DNA of 13,525 bases. It comes from Alphaproteobacteria bacterium (GTDB lineage Bacteria > Pseudomonadota > Alphaproteobacteria > Rhizobiales > Xanthobacteraceae). The translations under genes were made by a program, and so were the position numbers. The stretch lies in assembly GCA_005884465.1 (NCBI GenBank), contig VAZH01000073.1, positions 1 to 13,525 of the forward strand. Direction: 5' to 3'. Below, one piece after another: positions 7,727-13,525 of this stretch (its first letter is position 1; every line of letters starts with the position of its first letter). Below the pieces are notes generated by a model, which was given only the letters and a program-made list of their open reading frames with translations, did no database searches and was not told the DNA's origin.

Positions 7727-8809
7727 TCACGCCGATTGGCGGGTCTGCCAGAAATTCACCACCCGCTGCGCGGTCGAAGGCATCAGGCGCGCGAAATTCA
7801 CTCGCGTGCTCTCGATGTCCGTTGGAGACGGCACCCGGTGTGCGCCCAACCGAAGCAGGATCAGGGCACGCACGGTAGCCCATTCGAGACCGACCACCTT
7901 GCCAACGATCAGGATCGGATCGTAACGCTCGCCCGTAATCAGGCGGTCGAGGGTTGCGACTCGCACCCCCGACATTGCGGCTAGCGCGGCAATCGATTCC
8001 TCGTATTTGAAGGCCTTGGCAAAGCCGAGCAGCGCGGCTTCGTTCAGCTCACCGGCGCTATGCAGCGCGAGGATCGTGCGCTGCGCCGGCGCGAAGTCGC
8101 GGCGGCTCTCGACCGGCTCGGGGACGCCGGAAATTTCGCTCATCGCCTGCTTGATCGCGGCCTGCCTGGTGGGCTTGACCACCTCGAACAGGCGGCGGCG
8201 AATGATATCGATCGAGCCTGCCAGAAGATCCTTCAACTGCTGATCCGAGAGATCGTCGCGCTGACCAACCTTCAGCGTCAGGACCCCGTCCTGGCCGGCG
8301 CGCGTGATCAACACCGAATATCCGGTTTGTGAGAAAACCGCCCCGGCATTGCCGGCGGCACGCCTGACTACCTCGCGGTCGCCGCGCCGCACGATGACGT
8401 CGGTGACACCGGAAGAAAGCGTCGGCCGCTCTGACATTGCCAGCAGATGACCTTGGCCTTTGATTCGTGCAATGTCGATCAAGGCGCCCTCATCGATGAC
8501 AGGCGATCGGCGAAGCAGCGGCCCCGCAATCAATATCTCGTCCTCGCGCGCGAGCTGCCCGACCAGCCCGCGCGGCGCGTTGACAATGACCGACAACCGC
8601 TCTGCCAGCTCAACACGCGAGGCAATTTCGGTGTCCGGAACGAGGTTGATCAGGGCGCCGTCAAACAGATCGACATGATCGGGCCGCAGAGTAGCAACCG
8701 CCTCGAAGTACAGCTCGGCGATCCGGCGCGCCGCCTCGGCGCGGCGATTGGGATCGCCGTGTTTGATGATTTCATCGAGCCCGGGGATCAGCGAGGTTGC
8801 GACTGTCAT
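7727..8809 (-). CDS. DUF2336 domain-containing protein
   Basis: This 360-residue protein of unknown function is the only gene on the minus strand. The sequence resembles the alphaproteobacterial DUF2336 family: alternating helical units such as RRAEAARRIAELYF, VELAERLSVI, LAREDEILIAGPLLRRSPVI and GQGHLLAMSERPTLSSGVTDVIVRRGDREVVRRAAGNAGAVFS give a HEAT/LRV-like solenoid (about residues 20-190). A second helical part follows. No catalytic motif, signal peptide or membrane segment is visible. The ATG 8807-8809 is chosen; a TTG codon directly upstream (8810-8812) is possible. It is convergent to trmB and divergent from rimP, so it interrupts an otherwise co-directional RNA/translation region. A scaffold or protein-binding role is plausible from the fold only. 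Confidence 0.85.
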   Translation of the reverse strand: MTVATSLIPGLDEIIKHGDPNRRAEAARRIAELYFEAVATLRPDHVDLFDGALINLVPDTEIASRVELAERLSVIVNAPRGLVGQLAREDEILIAGPLLRRSPVIDEGALIDIARIKGQGHLLAMSERPTLSSGVTDVIVRRGDREVVRRAAGNAGAVFSQTGYSVLITRAGQDGVLTLKVGQRDDLSDQQLKDLLAGSIDIIRRRLFEVVKPTRQAAIKQAMSEISGVPEPVESRRDFAPAQRTILALHSAGELNEAALLGFAKAFKYEESIAALAAMSGVRVATLDRLITGERYDPILIVGKVVGLEWATVRALILLRLGAHRVPSPTDIESTRVNFARLMPSTAQRVVNFWQTRQSA

Positions 8810-8883
8810 CAAAACATACCTAGGCCCGCCACAGCGGCGAGTTTTCCGGCAATTTAGGTGGGCTTGGTGAAGGAAGGGTTAGG

Positions 8884-8913
8884 CCCGAAATCCGACCCAA
8901 AATATCCCAAAAT
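8884..8913 (+). repeat. Short direct repeats upstream of the rimP promoter
   Basis: CCCAAAAT occurs at 8896-8903 and 8906-8913, exactly one helical turn apart. A degenerate unit CCCGAAAT is at 8884-8891. The array ends about 24 bp upstream of the proposed -35 box. It could be an operator for a regulator acting on one or both divergent genes; nothing identifies the protein. Confidence 0.5.
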
Positions 8914-8936
8914 GCCTGCTGTCAGGCCTCACGGGC

Positions 8937-8965
8937 CTTGCCGGACCGCGGGAAAATCGCTATAT
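8937..8965 (+). promoter_or_regulatory. Candidate housekeeping promoter of the rimP operon
   Basis: CTTGCC (8937-8942) and CTATAT (8960-8965) are separated by 17 bp. This differs by one base from the CTTGAC-N17-CTATAT consensus reported for rhizobial sigma-70 promoters. A start near 8972 would give a leader of about 180 nt before the rimP ATG, with the terminator hairpin beginning about 30 nt into the transcript. Confidence 0.65.
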
Positions 8966-8982
8966 CAGCGGCAACTTATGGT

Positions 8983-9005
8983 TCTCATACGATCGCGTAT
9001 TGAGA
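8983..9005 (+). promoter_or_regulatory. Hairpin competing with the terminator (antiterminator candidate)
   Basis: TCTCATACG (8983-8991) can pair with CGTA-T-TGAGA (8996-9005) around the loop ATCG, giving 9 base pairs with one bulged T. G-U pairs could extend it to 9007. It uses bases 9003-9007, which form the 5' arm of the following terminator, so the full versions of both stems exclude each other. The energies have not been computed. Confidence 0.45.
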
Positions 9006-9033
9006 GTGGGCCCCTCGGGACCCGCTCTTTTTT
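9003..9033 (+). terminator. Intrinsic terminator in the rimP leader
   Basis: AGAGTGGG (9003-9010) pairs with CCCGCTCT (9021-9028) with one U-G pair. An inner CCC/GGG pairing (9011-9013 with 9017-9019) is closed by a CTC loop with one bulged A. The stem runs directly into six Ts (9028-9033). It lies about 120 bp before rimP and 190 bp from the divergent gene, so it cannot end an upstream + strand gene nearby; an attenuator or the end of a short leader RNA is the natural reading. Confidence 0.75.
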
Positions 9034-9069
9034 ATTACCTGATCGAGCCCGACGCAGAAAACGGCGCTG

Positions 9070-9097
9070 GGTCCGGCTCAGGTAGCCCAGCCGGACC
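9070..9097 (+). repeat. Inverted repeat in the distal rimP leader
   Basis: GGTCCGGCT (9070-9078) and AGCCGGACC (9089-9097) form a perfect 9-bp GC-rich stem with a 10-nt loop. GGCTTTTCGG follows, too poor in T for a clear terminator. It would fold in the 5' UTR about 55 nt before the rimP start and could affect read-through or translation. Confidence 0.6.
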
Positions 9098-9152
9098 GGC
9101 TTTTCGGCCCGGCCTCACCCAACGCAAGTTAGACAGCCTTTTGACCTTGGAT

Positions 9153-9929
9153 ATGACCGATCCAATTTCTGGTTCCGTAGATGCCGATCTGCTTGCCGAG
9201 CCGCGCCTGGTTGTCGAGCCGGGCATGGCGGCGCGGGTGTCGGCGGTCGCAGGCCCGGTGCTGCAGGGCATGGGTTATCGGCTGGTGCGGATCAAGATAT
9301 CCGGAGAATCCGGCTGCACGGTGCAGATCATGGCGGAGCGGCCCGACGGATCGATGCAGATCGAGGATTGCGAGGCGATCTCGAGGGCGCTGTCGCCGGT
9401 GCTCGACGTCGCCGATCCGATCGACCGGCCCTACCGCCTTGAGATTTCCTCGCCGGGGATCGACCGGCCGCTGGTGCGCCGCTCCGATTTCGAACGCTAT
9501 GCCGGCCATCTTGTGAAGATCGAGATGGCGGTCGCGGTATCCGGCCGCAAGCGTTTTCGCGGCACGCTTGGAGGCATCGAGGGCGATGTCGTACGGCTGC
9601 ATCGCGATGACACGCCCGCGGGGGAAGATGACGATATTGTGCTCGTGATGGAAGATATCGCGGAGGCAAGGCTGGTTCTGACCGACGAGTTGATCGCGGA
9701 ATCGATGCGGCGCGGCAAGGCTGCGGAGCGCGAGCTGCGCCGCAATCTCGGCCTCGCGCCGCCACCGCCGCCCCATGCCAGGAAAAGCGACCCTTCGAAA
9801 AGCAATAAACCGAAGCCGAAACTGAAGCCTGAAAGCATGCGCAAGAACGCCCCGAAAAACACCAAGCAACACCGCCTCGCCGCCGAAAGAGGGCGCAGGG
9901 GCGAAATCGATCCCACCAGAGGAGACTAA
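9153..9929 (+). CDS. rimP: Ribosome maturation factor RimP
   Basis: RimP binds the free 30S subunit and helps assembly around the 3' domain. The 258-residue product has the RimP N domain (about 22-105, including [27 protein letters not shown] and the signature [20 protein letters not shown]) and the SH3-like C domain (about 110-180, ending [17 protein letters not shown]). It then carries a long basic Pro/Lys-rich tail (about 195-258) absent from the roughly 150-residue E. coli protein. ATG 9153 is chosen although its Shine-Dalgarno is poor. The frame stays open upstream to TTG 9000, but that would translate the terminator hairpin. nusA follows after 4 nt. Confidence 0.94.
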   Translation: MTDPISGSVDADLLAEPRLVVEPGMAARVSAVAGPVLQGMGYRLVRIKISGESGCTVQIMAERPDGSMQIEDCEAISRALSPVLDVADPIDRPYRLEISSPGIDRPLVRRSDFERYAGHLVKIEMAVAVSGRKRFRGTLGGIEGDVVRLHRDDTPAGEDDDIVLVMEDIAEARLVLTDELIAESMRRGKAAERELRRNLGLAPPPPPHARKSDPSKSNKPKPKLKPESMRKNAPKNTKQHRLAAERGRRGEIDPTRGD

Positions 9930-9933
9930 AGCC

Positions 9934-11547
9934 ATGGCAGCTGTCAGCGCCAATAAACTCGAATTGCTGCAGATCGCGGATGCGGTCGCGCGCGAAAAAT
10001 CGATCGACCGCGGCATCGTGATCGCGGCAATGGAAGACGCCATCGCCAAGGCCGCCCGCGCCCGCTACGGCAGCGAGACCGACGTTCACGCCGAGATCGA
10101 CGCCAAGAAGGGCGAGCTGCGGCTGTCGCGCCACATGCTGGTGGTCGAGCAAGTCGAGAATTCGGCGAACCAGATTTCGCTGGAAGACGCCCGGCGTGCC
10201 AATCCCGGCGCGCAGATCGGCGACACCATCGCCGACACCCTGCCGCCGCTGGAATATGGCCGGATCGCCGCGCAATCGGCCAAGCAGGTGATCGTGCAGA
10301 AGGTGCGCGAGGCCGAGCGCGACCGGCAGTACCAGGAATTCAAGGACCGCATCGGGGATATCGTCAACGGCATCGTCAAGCGCGTCGAATATGGCAGCGT
10401 CATTGTCGATCTCGGCCGCGGCGAAGCCATCGTGCGCCGCGACGAGATGCTGCCGCGCGAGGTATTCCGCAACGGCGACCGCGTCCGTGCCTACATTTTC
10501 GACGTGCGGCGCGAAACAAGGGGACCGCAGATTTTCCTCTCCCGCACCCATCCGCAATTCATGGCGAAACTGTTCGCGCAGGAAGTGCCGGAAATCTATG
10601 ACGGTATCGTCGAGATCAAGGCGGTGGCCCGCGATCCAGGGTCGCGCGCGAAAATCGGGGTGATTTCGCGGGATTCATCGGTCGATCCGGTCGGCGCCTG
10701 CGTCGGCATGCGCGGCTCGCGCGTGCAGGCCGTGGTCAATGAATTGCAGGGCGAAAAGATCGACATCATTCCCTGGTCGCCCGACATCGCGACCTTTGTC
10801 GTCAACGCGCTGGCGCCGGCCGAAGTCGCCAAGGTCGTGATCGACGAGGACCGCGAGCGGATCGAAGTCGTGGTGCCCGACACCAACAACCAGCTGTCGC
10901 TGGCGATCGGCCGGCGCGGGCAGAACGTGCGCCTCGCCTCGCAATTGACCGGCTGGGATATCGATATTCTCACCGAGCAGGAAGAATCCGAGCGCCGTCA
11001 GGCCGACTTCGAGAATTCCACGCGCGTGTTCATGGAATCGCTGAACGTCGACGAAGTGGTCGGCCAATTGCTGGCCTCGGAAGGTTTTACCTCGGTGGAG
11101 GAACTGGCGCTGGTCGACGTCAAGGAACTGGCCGGCATCGAAGGTTTCGACGACGAAACCGCCAACGAACTACAGAGCCGGGCCCGTGAATATCTGGAGC
11201 AGCTCGAAAGCGAGCTCGAAAACAAACGCAAGGAACTCGGTGTGGATGATGGCTTGAAGACGGTGCCCGGCGTGACCTCGAAGATGCTGGTGAAATTCGG
11301 CGAGAACGACATCAAGACGGTCGAGGATCTCGCCGGTTGCGCCACCGACGACCTGATCGGCTGGACCGAACGCAAGGAAGGCGGCGAGCCGACCAAGCAT
11401 CCCGGCATTCTCGATTCCAACGAAATCTCGCGCGACGATGCGGAGAGCATGATCATGCAGGCGCGCGTCATCGCCGGCTGGATCACCGAGGCCGATCTCG
11501 CCAAAAAGACCGAGCAGGCCGAGGCCTCCGAAGAGCAGCCGGTCTAA
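9934..11547 (+). CDS. nusA: Transcription termination/antitermination factor NusA
   Basis: NusA binds RNA polymerase and nascent RNA and controls pausing, intrinsic termination and antitermination. The 537-residue protein shows the N-terminal RNAP-binding domain (1-130), S1 domain (about 137-200, [22 protein letters not shown]), KH1 (GMRG at 258-261), KH2 (GRRG at 326-329), and two helix-hairpin-helix-like C-terminal repeats (from about 370, [16 protein letters not shown]; and from about 440, [28 protein letters not shown]). The C-terminus is acidic. AGAGGAG (9918-9924) gives a strong ribosome site 9 nt before the ATG. In E. coli the rimP-nusA-infB operon is autoregulated by NusA; the terminator in this operon's leader is consistent with the same logic here. 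Confidence 0.97.
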   Translation: MAAVSANKLELLQIADAVAREKSIDRGIVIAAMEDAIAKAARARYGSETDVHAEIDAKKGELRLSRHMLVVEQVENSANQISLEDARRANPGAQIGDTIADTLPPLEYGRIAAQSAKQVIVQKVREAERDRQYQEFKDRIGDIVNGIVKRVEYGSVIVDLGRGEAIVRRDEMLPREVFRNGDRVRAYIFDVRRETRGPQIFLSRTHPQFMAKLFAQEVPEIYDGIVEIKAVARDPGSRAKIGVISRDSSVDPVGACVGMRGSRVQAVVNELQGEKIDIIPWSPDIATFVVNALAPAEVAKVVIDEDRERIEVVVPDTNNQLSLAIGRRGQNVRLASQLTGWDIDILTEQEESERRQADFENSTRVFMESLNVDEVVGQLLASEGFTSVEELALVDVKELAGIEGFDDETANELQSRAREYLEQLESELENKRKELGVDDGLKTVPGVTSKMLVKFGENDIKTVEDLAGCATDDLIGWTERKEGGEPTKHPGILDSNEISRDDAESMIMQARVIAGWITEADLAKKTEQAEASEEQPV

Positions 11548-11558
11548 CGCGCGTGTTC

Positions 11559-11583
11559 CGCAAAAGTGGACACCGGTTTTGCG
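11559..11583 (+). repeat. Short palindromic dispersed repeat between nusA and ylxR
   Basis: CGCAAAA (11559-11565) and TTTTGCG (11577-11583) are perfect inverted repeats around GTGGACACCGG. I recognise the pattern (GCAAAAGTGG...CCGGTTTTGCG) as a frequent small intergenic palindrome in Rhizobiales genomes, from recall. It begins 11 nt after the nusA stop and lacks a T-run after the stem. It could modulate mRNA processing inside the operon. Confidence 0.7.
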
Positions 11584-11604
11584 CACCGAACTCGCGCAAA
11601 TGAT

Positions 11605-11609
11605 AGGAG
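11605..11609 (+). promoter_or_regulatory. Shine-Dalgarno for ylxR
   Basis: AGGAG lies 13 nt before ATG 11623. The nearer ATG 11612 is in another frame, and the in-frame GTG 11566 lies upstream inside the palindromic repeat, so 11623 is the best start although the spacing is long. Confidence 0.5.
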
Positions 11610-11622
11610 CCATGTCACGCGC

Positions 11623-12336
11623 ATGCTTGCCTTCGCTGATCCCGACCTCGACAATGGACCGCGGACCGACAGGTCCGCGACCATGCGGATGTGCGCGGTC
11701 ATGCGGCAGGTGCGGCCGATCGACGAGCTGATCCGGTTTGTGGTGTCGCCCCAGGGCGAGGTGGTCCCGGATCTGAAGCGCAAGTTGCCCGGCCGGGGCC
11801 TGTGGGTTTCAGCCTCGCATCAGGCGGTTGCAGAAGCCGTCCGGCGTAACCAGTTTAGCAAGGGCTTCAAGCGCGACCTCCGCGTCGCGCCGACGCTCGC
11901 CGCAGATACGGAACGCTTGCTGGTACGCAGCGTCATCGACGCGCTCGCCATGGCCGCCAAGGCCGGGCAGGTCGTGTCCGGCTTCAGCAAGGTCGAGGGT
12001 GCCCTCGAGCAGGGCCACGTCGAGGCGCTGATCCATGCCTCCGACGGGGCAATGGACGGAATCCGGAAATTGGACGCCATCGCCCGGCAAAACGCCGGGA
12101 TTAACGATGAATCGCGCAAATTTCCGGCTGTCACGGTGCTGACCTCGGAGCAATTGGATTTGGCACTGGGCCGGTCAAATGTGATACATGCTGCGCTGCT
12201 CGCGGGCCCGGCGAGCAAGACGTTGCTGTCGCGCAGCCTTGTTCTGGTCCGATACCGGATGGCGGATGACGACGGGACAGCCGGCAATGCGGCCAAGAAT
12301 TCGCCGATACAGACTGTGCGGACACGCACGACTTAA
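11623..12336 (+). CDS. ylxR: YlxR (DUF448) RNA-binding protein with C-terminal L7Ae-like domain
   Basis: This 237-residue protein is encoded between nusA and infB, the usual position of ylxR. The YlxR fold covers about residues 20-95: RMCAVMRQVRPIDELIRFV with C24, then V-PDLKRKLPGRGLWVS at 48-62, then FSKGFKRDLRV. A second domain (about 105-218, LLVRSVIDALAMAAKAGQVVSG through KTLLSRSLVLVRYR) resembles the L7Ae/L30e RNA-binding fold, which in Firmicutes is the separate neighbour gene ylxQ. YlxR proteins are small nucleic-acid-binding proteins; a role in regulating RNase P has been reported in some bacteria. The start is uncertain: GTG 11566 would add 19 residues, partly encoded by the repeat. 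Confidence 0.87.
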   Translation: MLAFADPDLDNGPRTDRSATMRMCAVMRQVRPIDELIRFVVSPQGEVVPDLKRKLPGRGLWVSASHQAVAEAVRRNQFSKGFKRDLRVAPTLAADTERLLVRSVIDALAMAAKAGQVVSGFSKVEGALEQGHVEALIHASDGAMDGIRKLDAIARQNAGINDESRKFPAVTVLTSEQLDLALGRSNVIHAALLAGPASKTLLSRSLVLVRYRMADDDGTAGNAAKNSPIQTVRTRTT

Positions 12337-12355
12337 ACAGGATTAGGACTGCTGA

Positions 12356-13525
12356 ATGGTCGATACGAAATCTCCTGGCGACAAGACACTTAGTGTGCCG
12401 ACCAAGACCTTGACGCTCAAGCCGCGCGTCGAGACCGGCACCGTGCGCCAGAGCTTCAGCCATGGCCGGACCAAGCAGGTGGTGGTCGAAAAGCGCGGCA
12501 AGCGCCGCATCCCCGGCGAGGCACCCGCGACTGAAACGCCTGCGGCCGAGCCGACCGCCAAGGCGGCGCCGGCCAAGCCGCTTGCCCGTCCCGCGACCCC
12601 GTCGGCTGCGCCGCGCGCCGGTTCGGGCGTCGTGCTGCGGACGCTGACCGAGGACGAGCGTACCGCGCGCGCCAGCGCGCTTGCCGACGCCAAAATGCGC
12701 GACGTCGAAGAACGGCGCCTGGCGGAAGAGGAAGCCAAGCGCCGCAACAGCAGGGAAGGCATCGAGCAGGCCGAGCGCGAGGCCGCCGAAGCCCGCCGCA
12801 AGGCCGAAGAAGAGCGCCACCGCCAGGATGAGGAGGCCAAGCGCAAGGCCGAACTCGAAGCCAAGAAGCGATTTGGCGAAGCCGAAGCTCGCGCCGCAAC
12901 CACGGCTCGTGCAATTCCCGCCGCGCGGGCGCCCGGCATCGCCGCCGACATCTCCGACGAGGACGAAGGTCCGCGCCAGATCCGTCGCGGCCCCGGCGGC
13001 GCGCTCCGTCCTGCGGCGGCGCCAAAGACCACCGCCAAGCCCGCGCCGCAAAAGCAGCGCGGACGCCTGACGCTGGTGACCGCGCTCAATGCCGATGACG
13101 TGCGCGAACGCTCGATCGCTTCGTTCCGCCGCCGCACCCAGCGCCTGAAGGGGCATCAGTCGAACGAGCCGAAAGAAAAGCTCGTTCGCGAGGTGATCAT
13201 CCCGGAAGTTATCAATATCCAGGAACTCGCCAACCGCATGTCCGAGCGCGCGGTCGACGTCATCCGGCTTTTGATGAAGCAGGGCGCGATGCACAAGATC
13301 ACCGACGTGATCGATGCCGACACCGCGCAATTGATTGCCGAGGAAATGGGCCACACCGTCAAGCGCGTGGCCGCGGCGGACGTCGAGGAAGGCCTGTTCG
13401 ACACCGTCGACGATTCGACCGATACCGAACCGCGTTCGCCGGTGGTGACCGTGATGGGCCACGTCGACCACGGCAAGACCTCGCTGCTCGATGCGCTTCG
13501 CCATGCCAACGTGGTTTCAGGCGAA
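12356..13525 (+). CDS. infB: Translation initiation factor IF-2 (5' part)
   Basis: IF2 is the GTPase that brings fMet-tRNA to the 30S subunit and promotes subunit joining. The first 390 codons are present and the frame runs off the right edge. The N-terminus (1-110) is Ala/Pro/Lys-rich. A highly charged Glu/Arg/Lys coiled segment (about 110-180) follows, then a basic linker, the IF2_N domain (about 277-340, [21 protein letters not shown]), and the start of the G domain with P-loop GHVDHGKT at 368-375. ATG 12356 is preceded by AGGA 7 nt upstream and lies 19 nt after the ylxR stop, so it is operonic. The G2-G5 motifs and domains 2-4 lie outside the window. Confidence 0.97.
   Translation, partial: MVDTKSPGDKTLSVPTKTLTLKPRVETGTVRQSFSHGRTKQVVVEKRGKRRIPGEAPATETPAAEPTAKAAPAKPLARPATPSAAPRAGSGVVLRTLTEDERTARASALADAKMRDVEERRLAEEEAKRRNSREGIEQAEREAAEARRKAEEERHRQDEEAKRKAELEAKKRFGEAEARAATTARAIPAARAPGIAADISDEDEGPRQIRRGPGGALRPAAAPKTTAKPAPQKQRGRLTLVTALNADDVRERSIASFRRRTQRLKGHQSNEPKEKLVREVIIPEVINIQELANRMSERAVDVIRLLMKQGAMHKITDVIDADTAQLIAEEMGHTVKRVAAADVEEGLFDTVDDSTDTEPRSPVVTVMGHVDHGKTSLLDALRHANVVSGE

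Larger units (their letters stand above)
8813..9152. other. Divergent non-coding control region between DUF2336 and rimP
   Basis: These 340 bp hold no convincing gene. They contain the promoter, direct repeats and leader hairpins listed separately, plus small inverted repeats (GCCTG-CTGT-CAGGC near 8914-8927 and AGGCC-TCACG-GGCCT just after). No good minus-strand promoter for the DUF2336 gene was found. Confidence 0.75.

Noticed and set aside
7611..7883. Small minus-strand frame through repeat copy 2 (contains RPQMCNCTSGNLE)
   Set aside because: Its distinctive part is a translation of the repeat palindrome, and a similar peptide appears at copy 1; it also overlaps the 3' end of the DUF2336 gene on the same strand.
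9000..9152. In-frame N-terminal extension of RimP from TTG 9000
   Set aside because: It would translate the terminator hairpin and T-run and add 51 low-complexity residues absent from the family; ATG 9153 is a better start.
8813..9152. tRNA or known riboswitch in the rimP leader
   Set aside because: No cloverleaf, T-loop GTTCGANTC or recognised riboswitch core is visible; only hairpins and a terminator are supported.
12131..13504. 457-codon open frame on the minus strand opposite ylxR and infB
   Set aside because: It is a GC-driven antisense shadow of infB with low-complexity Ala/Gly/Arg/Leu content; the + strand has IF2_N and P-loop motifs in frame.

Overview
The window looks like a core chromosomal segment of an alphaproteobacterium in the Bradyrhizobium/Rhodopseudomonas group (Nitrobacteraceae). 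Three things suggest this: GC-rich codon use, the gene order miaB-phoH-ybeY-corC-lnt-HTH followed by trmB, rimP-nusA-ylxR-infB, and a roughly 100-bp hairpin-rich repeat with CATTCCGGG/CCCGGAATG ends that I recognise from Bradyrhizobium genomes. This assignment comes from recall of the families, not from a search.

Region 1 (1-5099, + strand) is a tightly packed run: the 3' end of miaB (tRNA ms2i6A), phoH (PhoH-type ATPase), ybeY (rRNA endoribonuclease), corC (CBS-domain protein) and lnt (apolipoprotein N-acyltransferase). Junctions are short or overlapping (phoH/ybeY 1 nt, corC/lnt 4 nt), so this is probably one operon that runs from RNA maturation to envelope lipoprotein maturation. Region 2 (5100-5589) is a small XRE regulator of the PhrR/PraR type with its own Shine-Dalgarno and a possible promoter overlapping the lnt stop codon.

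Region 3 (5590-7713) holds an M20 carboxypeptidase-like gene translationally coupled (ATGA) to trmB. The pair is bracketed by two same-orientation copies of the repeat, each starting within 5 nt of a stop codon. The two copies differ in their stems by compensatory changes, so the fold appears to be conserved. I would expect metK between the HTH gene and trmB in related Rhizobiales; it is absent here and the M20 gene occupies the slot.

Region 4 (7727-8809, - strand) is a DUF2336 protein of unknown function, convergent to trmB and divergent from rimP. Region 5 (8813-9152) is a non-coding control region. It has an alphaproteobacterial sigma-70-like promoter, a short leader with a strong intrinsic terminator, and an upstream hairpin that competes with the terminator stem. 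This is a candidate attenuator for rimP-nusA-ylxR-infB. Region 6 (9153-13525) is that operon: RimP (30S maturation), NusA (termination/antitermination), a YlxR-L7Ae-like RNA-binding protein and IF2, which runs off the window.

No CRISPR, IS transposase, prophage, rRNA or tRNA gene was seen. The most interesting non-coding signals are the covarying repeat pair and the rimP leader. The genes themselves are mostly well-known housekeeping functions, and I see no evidence for a wholly new multi-gene system.
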